Shown in pieces: positions 26,665 through 34,451 of a DNA stretch of 64,000 nt (position 1 is the stretch's first letter; the number at the start of each line of letters is the position of its first letter). Below the pieces are notes generated by a model. That model saw only the letters and a program-made list of their open reading frames with translations. It was not told the origin of the DNA and did not search any database. The stretch covers positions 55,721 to 119,720 of the forward strand of contig SXIH01000037.1 of NCBI GenBank assembly GCA_005772895.1, read 5' to 3'. Made by a program: the position numbers and the translations under genes. The DNA is from Bacteroidota bacterium (lineage in GTDB: Bacteria > Bacteroidota > Bacteroidia > 2-12-FULL-35-15).

Positions 26665-26833
26665 TGATTTGCCTACGAAATTATACTTTAGCATTTTGTA
26701 TAGATAAAGAACAAAAACGAATATTACGAATCGAAATGCAATAAAAAATTAGAAAACACAGATTCGTAAAATTCGTAAAGGTTCGATATCCGCACCAAAA
26801 GAGTTTTTTATAAATTTAAGTAATTGTTTAAAG

Positions 26834-27979
26834 ATGAAAATTTATTTAGATAACGCTGCTACAACTGCTCTGGATAAAGAAGTGCTGGATGCTATGTTGC
26901 CATATATGACTGAGCATTTCGGGAATCCTTCTTCTATTCATTCATATGGAAGAAAGACAAGAGCAGCCATTGAAGGATCAAGAAAAATTGTAGCAAAAAC
27001 TTTGAATGCATCACCATCCGAAATATTTTTTACTTCAGGAGGTACTGAAGCAGACAATATGGCGATTCGTTGCAGTGTTCATGATTTAGAAATTAAGCAT
27101 GCAATTACTAGTAAAATTGAGCATCATGCTGTTTTACATACATTGGAAACATTGGAGCACGAAGGCAAAATAAAATTGAGTTTTGTAAACATTACTCCAA
27201 ACGGACATATAGACTTAAATCACCTCGACCAATTGCTAAGTGAAAATGAAAGAACCTTGGTTTCATTAATGCATGCAAATAATGAAATTGGGAATATGAT
27301 TTCATTGGAAAAAGTTGGGGAAATTTGTGCTAAGTACGATGCCATTTTTCATTCCGATACTGTTCAAACAATGGGTCACTATGAAATGGATTTGCAAAAA
27401 ATTAATGTTCATTTTATAACATGTGCTGCACATAAGTTTCACGGACCGAAAGGAGTTGGATTTTTATATGTAAACAGCAAAATAAAGATCAATCCATTGA
27501 TATACGGAGGAGCACAAGAACGTAATATGCGTGGTGGAACAGAAAATCTTTATGGAATTATAGGTTTAGGAAAAGCAATGGAAGTGGCAATGCGTGATTT
27601 GCATGAACACCAAAAACATATTATGGAGCTGAAAAGTTATTTCGTTGAGCAATTAAAAGCAAGTATTCCAGGAGTAGAGTTCAATGGGTCTTGTATGGAA
27701 AATTGCCTGTATACGGTTTTAAACGTTCGTTTACCACATACAGATAAAGCCGAAATGTTATTGTTTGATTTAGACATAAAAGGAATTTCTGCATCTGGTG
27801 GAAGTGCTTGCACTTCCGGAAGCGATGTTGGTTCACACGTATTGCGTGGAATTGGAGCTGATGTTACTCGTCCATCTGTACGTTTTTCTTTTTGTAAAAA
27901 CAATACAAAAGCAGAAGTAGATGTTGCAGTAAATGCTTTGAAAGAAATATACGGAGTGAAAGTTCCTGTAAATAATTAA
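26834..27979 (+). CDS. iscS: Cysteine desulfurase (IscS/NifS family)
   Basis: This 381-residue PLP enzyme removes sulfur from cysteine and hands it to Fe-S cluster and tRNA thiolation pathways. The N-terminal YLDNAATTALD, the PLP-binding lysine in CAAHKFHGPKG (a His precedes it as usual) and the mobile catalytic cysteine in SGGSACTSGS are all present. The short catalytic loop groups it with class I (IscS/NifS) rather than SufS. No isc or suf scaffold genes are adjacent, so the acceptor is not known. Confidence 0.93.
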   Translation: MKIYLDNAATTALDKEVLDAMLPYMTEHFGNPSSIHSYGRKTRAAIEGSRKIVAKTLNASPSEIFFTSGGTEADNMAIRCSVHDLEIKHAITSKIEHHAVLHTLETLEHEGKIKLSFVNITPNGHIDLNHLDQLLSENERTLVSLMHANNEIGNMISLEKVGEICAKYDAIFHSDTVQTMGHYEMDLQKINVHFITCAAHKFHGPKGVGFLYVNSKIKINPLIYGGAQERNMRGGTENLYGIIGLGKAMEVAMRDLHEHQKHIMELKSYFVEQLKASIPGVEFNGSCMENCLYTVLNVRLPHTDKAEMLLFDLDIKGISASGGSACTSGSDVGSHVLRGIGADVTRPSVRFSFCKNNTKAEVDVAVNALKEIYGVKVPVNN

Positions 27980-28000
27980 ATAGAATTGAATTTGATTTAG

Positions 28001-28030
28001 AAGTCCAGGTATTTATCACTTGGACTTTTT
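28001..28030. terminator. Hairpin terminator between iscS and the histidine kinase gene
   Basis: The arms AAGTCCAGGT and CACTTGGACTT pair over about 10 bp (one G-U) with a 6-8-nt loop and end in TTTTT on the plus strand. It serves the convergent genes, as the kinase stop codon overlaps the T-run. Confidence 0.8.
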
Positions 28031-29267
28031 ATTTTGGTTGAGTTTGTTTGAATTTCATTTCAAAACTTGTTCCGTTTTCTACCTGAAATGTACATTTTGC
28101 GTCCAATTGGTCACAAAGTGAATTGATAACAACCATTCCCAATGAATCCGATTTATTGTAATTCTCTTTTAATCCTACGCCATCATCTTTCACTTTTAAC
28201 TTAACAATATCATTTTCTTCTGAAAAATGAATGTCGATATTTCCCTTTTCTCTTCCTATAAATGCATGTTTGAAACAATTAGTAAGTAATTCGTTTAATA
28301 TCAGTCCACATGGAATCGCATTATTTACATTTAATGTGATATTTGAAATAGATCTATTGATTTTAACGCTATTTGCTAAAACAGGATAAGAATAATGAAT
28401 TTCATTAATTAGTTCTTTTGTGTATTTTGCAAAATCAATTTCAGATAGTTTTTCACTTCTATATAAACTATCATGAATCAAGGCCATTGATTTAACTCTA
28501 TTTTTGCTATCAGTTAATATCGCTTTAGCTTCTCCATTTACAATAGTAGAAATCTGTAAATTGAATAGACTTGCAATAACTGCCAGATTGTTTTTTACTC
28601 TGTGATGAATTTCAGCTAGCAATAGCTCTTTTTCTTGTAAAGCAGACTTAATAGCTTCTTCTGATGCTTTTCTTTCTCTTAGACGTTTTTCATATACTTC
28701 ATTTTCTTTCCTGCTATTTGATAGGGCTAAATACATGAAAAGACTAATTGAAGTAATACATAAAAAAAGATTGGCAATAAAAATAATTGCTTGTTGTTCT
28801 TTTGTTAAAAAAGTGCTGGCGAACAATTCACGGTTTGTTGCAAAATTTACTCCTAATAAAATAAGTGGAAGCAAAAAATGGAATAGCATTGCTTTTTTTT
28901 CTTTGTAATCAAATACAAACGCAATTGCAAAAGCTAAAGGGAAATGAAAAAGATACGTTCCTGACGCTAAGCCAGAATAGGAGTCGAAAAAAAAGAGTGC
29001 CGTTCCAGAAGAAATTAAAGTAAAAGACGTTGCGAATTTATGATATCCATACTTGTTAAAAGGGAAAACGGTAAGGCAAAAAAGCGCAAACGATTCGGTT
29101 ATGATAAAAGAAAAAATATCACCAATGAAATAATAGCTAAATCCGCTTAATAAGAAGATCAAAAAACCAACAAATCCAAATTGATTAGTTAATCGTATTC
29201 TCTTTACAAACTTGTCATCATACTCAGAACGGACGCCCATTTCTGAAATAAAATTCCAAACACCCAT
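28029..29267 (-). CDS. Membrane sensor histidine kinase (HisKA_2 type)
   Basis: The 412 residues begin with a polytopic membrane domain (about 30-190, six or so helices). A short coiled coil follows ([21 protein letters not shown]). The HisKA_2 dimerisation/phosphoacceptor box is [19 protein letters not shown] (His about 220). A HATPase_c domain is seen with the N box [13 protein letters not shown] and the G box [12 protein letters not shown]. This family often signals to response regulators without a receiver next door. No cognate regulator lies in this window, and the ligand is unknown. Confidence 0.88.
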   Translation of the reverse strand: MGVWNFISEMGVRSEYDDKFVKRIRLTNQFGFVGFLIFLLSGFSYYFIGDIFSFIITESFALFCLTVFPFNKYGYHKFATSFTLISSGTALFFFDSYSGLASGTYLFHFPLAFAIAFVFDYKEKKAMLFHFLLPLILLGVNFATNRELFASTFLTKEQQAIIFIANLFLCITSISLFMYLALSNSRKENEVYEKRLRERKASEEAIKSALQEKELLLAEIHHRVKNNLAVIASLFNLQISTIVNGEAKAILTDSKNRVKSMALIHDSLYRSEKLSEIDFAKYTKELINEIHYSYPVLANSVKINRSISNITLNVNNAIPCGLILNELLTNCFKHAFIGREKGNIDIHFSEENDIVKLKVKDDGVGLKENYNKSDSLGMVVINSLCDQLDAKCTFQVENGTSFEMKFKQTQPK

Positions 29268-29381
29268 AATTAAATTTATAATTCGGTTTAAACTTACAGA
29301 AATTTATTACAAAAAATAAGTTTTTTTATGATTAACTTAGCATTTCGAAAAACATATTTTGTTTATTAATTATATAGAATA

Positions 29382-30143
29382 GTGCAGATCACTTTTTTAG
29401 GAACGGGAACTTCTCAAGGTGTGCCAATTATTGCATGCCCTTGTAATGTATGTGCATCAACTGATTCTCACGATAAACGTTTACGCACTTCTATTTTGAT
29501 AGAAACAAATAATAAAACGTTTGTTATTGATACAGGTCCGGATTTCCGTCAACAAATGCTTCGCGAAAATGTAAAACAAATGGATGCGATTATTTTTACG
29601 CATGAACACAAAGATCATACTGCCGGATTTGATGATATAAGAGCTTTTAATTTTGTGAATAAAAAGAAGATGGAAGTGTATGCTTCAGCCCGTGTTCAAG
29701 AGGCTATTAGAAGGGAATATCCATATATTTTTAGTGATTCAAAATATCCCGGAATACCAGAAATTAATTTACATTTAATCGAAAATAAAAAATTATCGAT
29801 AGAAGGAGTTGATATTTTACCTGTAGAAGTGATGCATTATAAATTACCTGTATTTGGATTCAGAATTGGTGATTTCTCTTATATCACTGATGCAAATTAT
29901 ATTTCTGATACAGAAAAAGAGAAAATAAAAAATTCAAAAGTATTGGTGTTGAATGCACTGAGAAGAGAGCCGCATATTTCTCATTTTACATTGCAGGAAG
30001 CGATTGATTTGGTTAATGAATTAAAGCCTGAAAAAGCTTATTTTACACATATTAGCCATCAGTTAGGATTACATGCAGAAGTGCAAAAAGAATTGCCTGA
30101 AAATATTAAAATTGCTTACGATGGATTAAAAATAACTTTGTAA
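29382..30143 (+). CDS. Metallo-beta-lactamase-fold hydrolase (PhnP-like)
   Basis: This 253-residue binuclear-zinc hydrolase resembles PhnP/RNase Z-type enzymes. The metal-binding motif is FTHEHKDHTAGFDDIR (HxHxDH), with the early GTGTSQGVPIIACPC binding region and the late THISHQLGLH. The N-terminal CPCNVC cysteine pair is typical of PhnP-like members and may bind a structural metal. The start is GTG at 29382. PhnP itself opens cyclic ribose phosphates, but no phn genes are nearby, so the substrate is open. The AraC gene follows 2 bp after it. Confidence 0.9.
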   Translation: MQITFLGTGTSQGVPIIACPCNVCASTDSHDKRLRTSILIETNNKTFVIDTGPDFRQQMLRENVKQMDAIIFTHEHKDHTAGFDDIRAFNFVNKKKMEVYASARVQEAIRREYPYIFSDSKYPGIPEINLHLIENKKLSIEGVDILPVEVMHYKLPVFGFRIGDFSYITDANYISDTEKEKIKNSKVLVLNALRREPHISHFTLQEAIDLVNELKPEKAYFTHISHQLGLHAEVQKELPENIKIAYDGLKITL

Positions 30144-30145
30144 TC

Positions 30146-31015
30146 ATGCCAAACGAAATTCCTTCACATAAATTAATTCAAGCCAATGTAATGCCTTGCA
30201 AGGTTGCAAGACTTAATTTCACTGGCGGACATGGAATGGATGATGCTCACAGGCATAATTGCTTTCAAGTGTTTTTGTTTAAAAAAGGTGGTGGCGAACA
30301 CATGATTGATTTTAATTATTATCCGATTGAAGATAATAGTTTGCATTTTGTTTCGGAAGGACAAGTACATTCACTTAACTCAATTGATGGTACAAGTGGT
30401 TATGTTATCCTATTTTCAAAAGAAATTGTTATTCTGAACAGTGCTGATAAATATATATTCAACGATTTTCCAGTATTTAATAAAAGTGTTTCTCCTATTT
30501 TAAATCCTGACAAGGAAATGTATGCGGATTTAGAAAACATGCTTTTAATGATGATTGGAGAGTATGGAAAAAACAATACTTATAAAGAAAACATTTTAGG
30601 TTCTTATATATCCATTTTTTTATTGAAAAGTAAAACAATCATCACTGAAACATCGGAATATAAGCGGACAGACAGTACATCTCAGCAACTATTGCAAAAA
30701 TTCAACAATTTGGTAGAAGAGCACTTTATTAAATTCCATAAAGTAAACGAATATGCCGAATTGTTAAATGTAACTCCCAACCATTTGAGTGAAACAATTA
30801 AAAAAGTGACAGGCAAAACCGCGGGAGACATTATTCATGAACGATTGATACTTGAAGCAAAGAGAAGATTGTTACATTCTTCTATAACTGCAAAAGAACT
30901 TGCTTACGAACTAAATTTCAACGATCCTTCCTACTTTAGCCGATTCTTCAAAGCCAATACAAACCTTTCTCCGGAAGGCTTTCGCAAAGAAATCCGTGAA
31001 AAGTACCAGCATTAG
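30146..31015 (+). CDS. AraC-family transcriptional regulator
   Basis: This 289-residue cupin-plus-HTH regulator has an N-terminal AraC-binding cupin (about 10-120; HRHNCFQVFLFKKGGGEH and FVSEGQVHSL). The C-terminal double helix-turn-helix domain (about 190-285) shows HLSETIKKVTGKTAGDIIHE and the canonical AYELNFNDPSYFSRFFKANT. The inducer is unknown. It lies 2 bp downstream of the hydrolase gene and is probably co-transcribed. The possible target is the downstream T9SS gene pair or the hydrolase, which is inference only. Confidence 0.93.
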   Translation: MPNEIPSHKLIQANVMPCKVARLNFTGGHGMDDAHRHNCFQVFLFKKGGGEHMIDFNYYPIEDNSLHFVSEGQVHSLNSIDGTSGYVILFSKEIVILNSADKYIFNDFPVFNKSVSPILNPDKEMYADLENMLLMMIGEYGKNNTYKENILGSYISIFLLKSKTIITETSEYKRTDSTSQQLLQKFNNLVEEHFIKFHKVNEYAELLNVTPNHLSETIKKVTGKTAGDIIHERLILEAKRRLLHSSITAKELAYELNFNDPSYFSRFFKANTNLSPEGFRKEIREKYQH

Positions 31016-31051
31016 CATTTTTTGTCCATTTACTATACTATAAGTATTCCA

Positions 31052-31059
31052 TAATTTTG
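31052..31059 (+). promoter_or_regulatory. Promoter -7 element of the first CxxCH surface-protein gene
   Basis: TAATTTTG matches TAnnTTTG, 22 bp before the ATG at 31082. A TTTG at 31021 is too far to count as -33. Confidence 0.45.
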
Positions 31060-31081
31060 TCTTGTAATTAAAATCAATACT

Positions 31082-31918
31082 ATGAACATTTATAAAAAAA
31101 CCTTCGTTTCCGTATTAGCAATCGCAATTGGAACAATTTGTATTAGCGACTTTACATCAACTGCTCATAGTAATGCAGGTGGAGCGCCATCTGGAAAAAC
31201 AGGTTCTCCGGGAGATGCATCCAACTGTACTGGTTGTCATGCCGGAACAGCATCTTCAGGGGGCTCAATTACCAGTAACGTTCCTGTTACAGGATATATC
31301 CCTGGAACAACATATACAATTACTGCAACTATAACTGCCGCTGGAATAAATAAGTTTGGATTTGAGGTTTCTCCTCAAGGAACAACTTCTGCTCAAAAAG
31401 GAACATTAGTTGCAACCGATGCAATAAATACAAAATTATTGGGAACAACAGGAAAATACATTACTCATAAATTAGCGGGAACTTCTGGAATAGGATCAAG
31501 AACATGGACTTTCAATTGGATTGCACCAGTTGCAGGAACAGGAAATGCAATTATGTATGGAGCTTTTATAGCTGCTAACGGAAACGGAACAAATTCAGGT
31601 GACCAAGTTTTTTTAACAAGCTTATTGATTCAAGAAAACTTATCTGCAGGAATTATGGACGTAGTTAATACTGCTGATAGTTGGAATGTTTACCCAAATC
31701 CATCTACAGATAGAATTACTATCGAATCATTGGATGCTAACGCTGAAATGAAATCTCTTGAAGTATATGACATTACTGGAAAATTAATTAAATCGCTTAA
31801 CTATGAAACTATTTCTCAAAGCCAAAGTATTGATATCGCTGATTTGCAAAGCGGTGTGTATGTATTGAACATACAAACAGATAAAAACAGAATTACGAAA
31901 AAGTTTATCAAAAATTAA
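31082..31918 (+). CDS. Secreted CxxCH protein with choice-of-anchor V domain and T9SS sorting signal (copy 1)
   Basis: The 278 residues are a signal peptide, a single heme-type CTGCH (Cys49-His53), a beta-sandwich of the Reeler-like choice-of-anchor V type (about 60-190) and a C-terminal type A T9SS sorting domain (about 200-278; WNVYPNPSTDRITIES, ending TKKFIKN). The heme site suggests a c-type heme, but one CxxCH alone is not proof. It is the first of a tandem pair with the gene at 31930, 11 bp downstream. The protein should be exported and anchored at the cell surface. Confidence 0.87.
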   Translation: MNIYKKTFVSVLAIAIGTICISDFTSTAHSNAGGAPSGKTGSPGDASNCTGCHAGTASSGGSITSNVPVTGYIPGTTYTITATITAAGINKFGFEVSPQGTTSAQKGTLVATDAINTKLLGTTGKYITHKLAGTSGIGSRTWTFNWIAPVAGTGNAIMYGAFIAANGNGTNSGDQVFLTSLLIQENLSAGIMDVVNTADSWNVYPNPSTDRITIESLDANAEMKSLEVYDITGKLIKSLNYETISQSQSIDIADLQSGVYVLNIQTDKNRITKKFIKN

Positions 31919-31929
31919 TGCTTCTTTGA

Positions 31930-32763
31930 ATGAATCTTTGCAAAAAAGTCATATTCTCTATTTTAGCAATTGTTGCTATAGCGAGTTGCGTAACAGATTT
32001 GACATTTGAAGCATATAGTTTTTCTGATGGACCGCCAATTGCATCTGGCGCACCAGGCGAAGCTAATTGCACCTTTTGTCACACAGCAACTCCTCAAACA
32101 TCACTAGGTATAATAACTAGCAATGTTCCAGTTACAGGATATATTCCTGGAGCCATTTACACAATCACAGCAACAATTTCTGTTACTGGAATCAATAAAT
32201 TTGGATTTGAAGTTTCAACAAGAAATTCTACAGGGAGTCAGAACGGGACAATAATAGTTACTGATACTTCTCAAACAATATTAGTAGGTTTTTCTCCTCA
32301 ACATATTTCACATAAGCTTTTAGGAACAGCAGGAGCAGGAAGTAAAACTTGGACGTTTAACTGGATTGCTCCAATAGCTGGAAGTGGAAATGTAACTTTG
32401 TATGGTGCATTTGTTGCCGCTAATAGTAGTGGAACAAACGATGGTGACCAAGTTTTTTTATCTAGTTTATTAATTCAAGAAAATCTTTCAGCTTCAATTG
32501 CTGAACCTTATACAAATTCAAATAGTTGGATGGTTTTTCCTAATCCTGCATCTGAAAAAGTTACTGTTACTACCTTGGATTTAAACAATAAAATTGAATC
32601 AATTGAAATTATAGACATAACAGGTAAACTAATTAAAGTCATTTCGTTTGAAACTTTTGCACAAAGCCAAAGTATTGATATTTCTGACTTGCAAAGCGGT
32701 GTGTATGTATTAAACATGCAAACAGGTAAAAATATAATTACAAAGAAATTTGTTAAGCAATAG
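31930..32763 (+). CDS. Secreted CxxCH protein with choice-of-anchor V domain and T9SS sorting signal (copy 2)
   Basis: A 277-residue paralogue of the preceding gene, with the same layout: signal peptide (a Cys20 in ASCVTD could also be a lipobox), CTFCH (Cys47-His51), beta-sandwich and T9SS type A sorting domain (WMVFPNPASEKVTVTT...TKKFVKQ). The sorting domains of the two copies are very similar at the DNA level, including silent sites, near SQSIDIxDLQSGVYVLN. That suggests recent duplication or gene conversion of this part. The two are very likely co-transcribed. Confidence 0.87.
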   Translation: MNLCKKVIFSILAIVAIASCVTDLTFEAYSFSDGPPIASGAPGEANCTFCHTATPQTSLGIITSNVPVTGYIPGAIYTITATISVTGINKFGFEVSTRNSTGSQNGTIIVTDTSQTILVGFSPQHISHKLLGTAGAGSKTWTFNWIAPIAGSGNVTLYGAFVAANSSGTNDGDQVFLSSLLIQENLSASIAEPYTNSNSWMVFPNPASEKVTVTTLDLNNKIESIEIIDITGKLIKVISFETFAQSQSIDISDLQSGVYVLNMQTGKNIITKKFVKQ

Positions 32764-32777
32764 AGATTCTCTTCCTT

Positions 32778-32855
32778 ACACTTCGACTCTGCTCAGTGTG
32801 ACGGTTAGAAATTAATTGTACCCCACAGCATCACCCTGAGCGGAGTCGAATGGGT
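32778..32855. repeat. Dispersed inverted-repeat pair downstream of the CxxCH genes
   Basis: The left arm 32778-32802 (core CTTCGACTCTGCTCAG) and the right arm 32831-32855 (core CTGAGCGGAGTCGAA) are inverted, with several mismatches and a 28-bp spacer. It belongs to the window-wide GACTCCGCTC family and may end transcription of the upstream operon. Confidence 0.75.
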
Positions 32856-33006
32856 AAGCATATCAAACCATCAAAAAAACACTTACAACCATTTAGTTTT
32901 TTTCATTTACACCCTTTAAAAGTACCATCCCTCCCGTTTTTCATCTCTTTACTTCATCTCTTTCAGATAGTAATTTTGAATCATAACATTTTGTAAAAAA
33001 ATAATT

Positions 33007-34179
33007 ATGAAAAAATCATTCGTTGTAATTTCAGTTATTGCAAGAGCTTCTCTGAGAGTAATAATTTTCATATTTCTGATTGCAGTTTCTTTTAACATGA
33101 AAGGGCAAAATCTTGTTCCGAATCCAAGCTTTGAAGATACTTTGGGTTGTTTTCCAGGAATGCCGAACATTGATTGCTTAAACGAGTGGAAAGATCATTC
33201 TGGTCCTACACATGCAGCTTTGAATACTGCCGACCTTTGTTTTAATACTGCTGTGTTTTTTCCTCCTTCATCTATTCCTGCATTTGATGGAACAAAATAT
33301 ATTGGAATTGATTGCCAACCCATGAATTCGGAATATGTGCAAGTACAATTAACTCAATCGATGATTGCAGGAACAACTTATTGCGTTTCTTTTTATGTTT
33401 CTGTTTGTGATCAAACTACTTTTATTGCTCCTTCATTGGGTGCACGTTTTTCTGTTTCTGAAATTACTACCAATCCTTATACAACAGGAATGTCGGCACA
33501 TGTGCAAGGTGTTGTTCCTTTTGATCCAACAATCTGGACAAAAATAAACGGAACTTATACAGCAAGTGGTGGTGAACAATACATGACATTGGGAGGTTTT
33601 CAAAACAATGGTGCTCCAAGTTTTGTATATATGTATATCGATTTTGTGGAAGTTTATCCAATGCCTATTTTAAACTTAGGAAACAATTTGCCCTTGTGTA
33701 TAGGAGAAACGATTACTTTAAATGCAAATGCAGGAGCAAGTTCTTATTTGTGGAATACTGGAGAAATTACTTCTTCTATAATAATAAATACATCAGGAAC
33801 ATATTGGGTAGAGCAGGTGACAGGTTCGTGCTCACAATTTGACACAATAGAAATTTTTAATGATAATTGTAACGGACAACCTATTATTCCTCCTGTTGTG
33901 ACTACAGAAGGAACATTGTTTATTCCAAATTCATTTACTCCAAATGGTGATGGGAAAAATGATTCTTTCGGAGCGGTTGGTGAAAACATCAGCGACTTTG
34001 AACTAATGATTTTTAATAAATGGGGCGAAAGAATTTTTACTGCTAACAACATAAACGAACAATGGGATGGAACATTTCATTCCCGAAAAGTAGAGCAGGA
34101 TGTATACGTGTACAAACTACAATACAAGAATGCCGACCGTTTTATTTATACAACAGGGCATGTTGTTTTGATTAGATGA
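33007..34179 (+). CDS. T9SS type B surface protein with gliding motility-associated C-terminal domain
   Basis: The 390 residues include a long hydrophobic N-terminus (signal peptide near residues 15-35, ending in KGQN). The N-terminal domain, with LVPNPSFEDTLGCFPG, resembles a carbohydrate-binding-like jelly roll. A PKD/Ig-like stretch follows (about 215-285; SSYLWNTGEITSSIIINTSG). The last 85 residues are the CHU_C/gliding motility-associated C-terminal domain (IPNSFTPNGDGKND, FELMIFNKWGERIF, YKLQYKNADRFIYTTGHVVLIR). This is a type B signal for T9SS secretion and surface attachment. Ligand unknown. Confidence 0.9.
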   Translation: MKKSFVVISVIARASLRVIIFIFLIAVSFNMKGQNLVPNPSFEDTLGCFPGMPNIDCLNEWKDHSGPTHAALNTADLCFNTAVFFPPSSIPAFDGTKYIGIDCQPMNSEYVQVQLTQSMIAGTTYCVSFYVSVCDQTTFIAPSLGARFSVSEITTNPYTTGMSAHVQGVVPFDPTIWTKINGTYTASGGEQYMTLGGFQNNGAPSFVYMYIDFVEVYPMPILNLGNNLPLCIGETITLNANAGASSYLWNTGEITSSIIINTSGTYWVEQVTGSCSQFDTIEIFNDNCNGQPIIPPVVTTEGTLFIPNSFTPNGDGKNDSFGAVGENISDFELMIFNKWGERIFTANNINEQWDGTFHSRKVEQDVYVYKLQYKNADRFIYTTGHVVLIR

Positions 34180-34190
34180 TTTTCTTCCTT

Positions 34191-34326
34191 ACCCATTCGA
34201 CTCCGCTCAGGGTGACGGACAAGGGTTTTCTCCTTAAAACGTTACACTCAGCGAATTCGAATCCATCATTATTTACTATAAGAAGTTTCGTTCACACATC
34301 GTCACCCTGAGCGGAGTCGAATGGGT
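34191..34326. repeat. Perfect 26-bp dispersed inverted-repeat pair
   Basis: The arms 34191-34216 and 34301-34326 are exactly complementary over 26 bp with an 84-bp spacer. Core is GACTCCGCTCAGGGTGAC. A truncated copy (CTTCTCGACTCC) lies at 34359-34370. The pair fills the gap between the CHU_C protein and the M36 peptidase gene. Confidence 0.9.
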
Positions 34327-34451
34327 AGACGAACGAAAAGTTGTATTGCCGTCCTTAGCTTCTCGACTCCTAATTCTTTCTCATAAATTTATTTGTCTTT
34401 TAGCGTTTTTTTTCCTTTCTTTATAGTTAAATCACTAAATCATAGCGCTAC

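Noticed and set aside
26764..26815. tRNA-like segment with GGTTCGA near 26780.
   Set aside because: No acceptor stem, no matching T-stem and no anticodon arm could be built.
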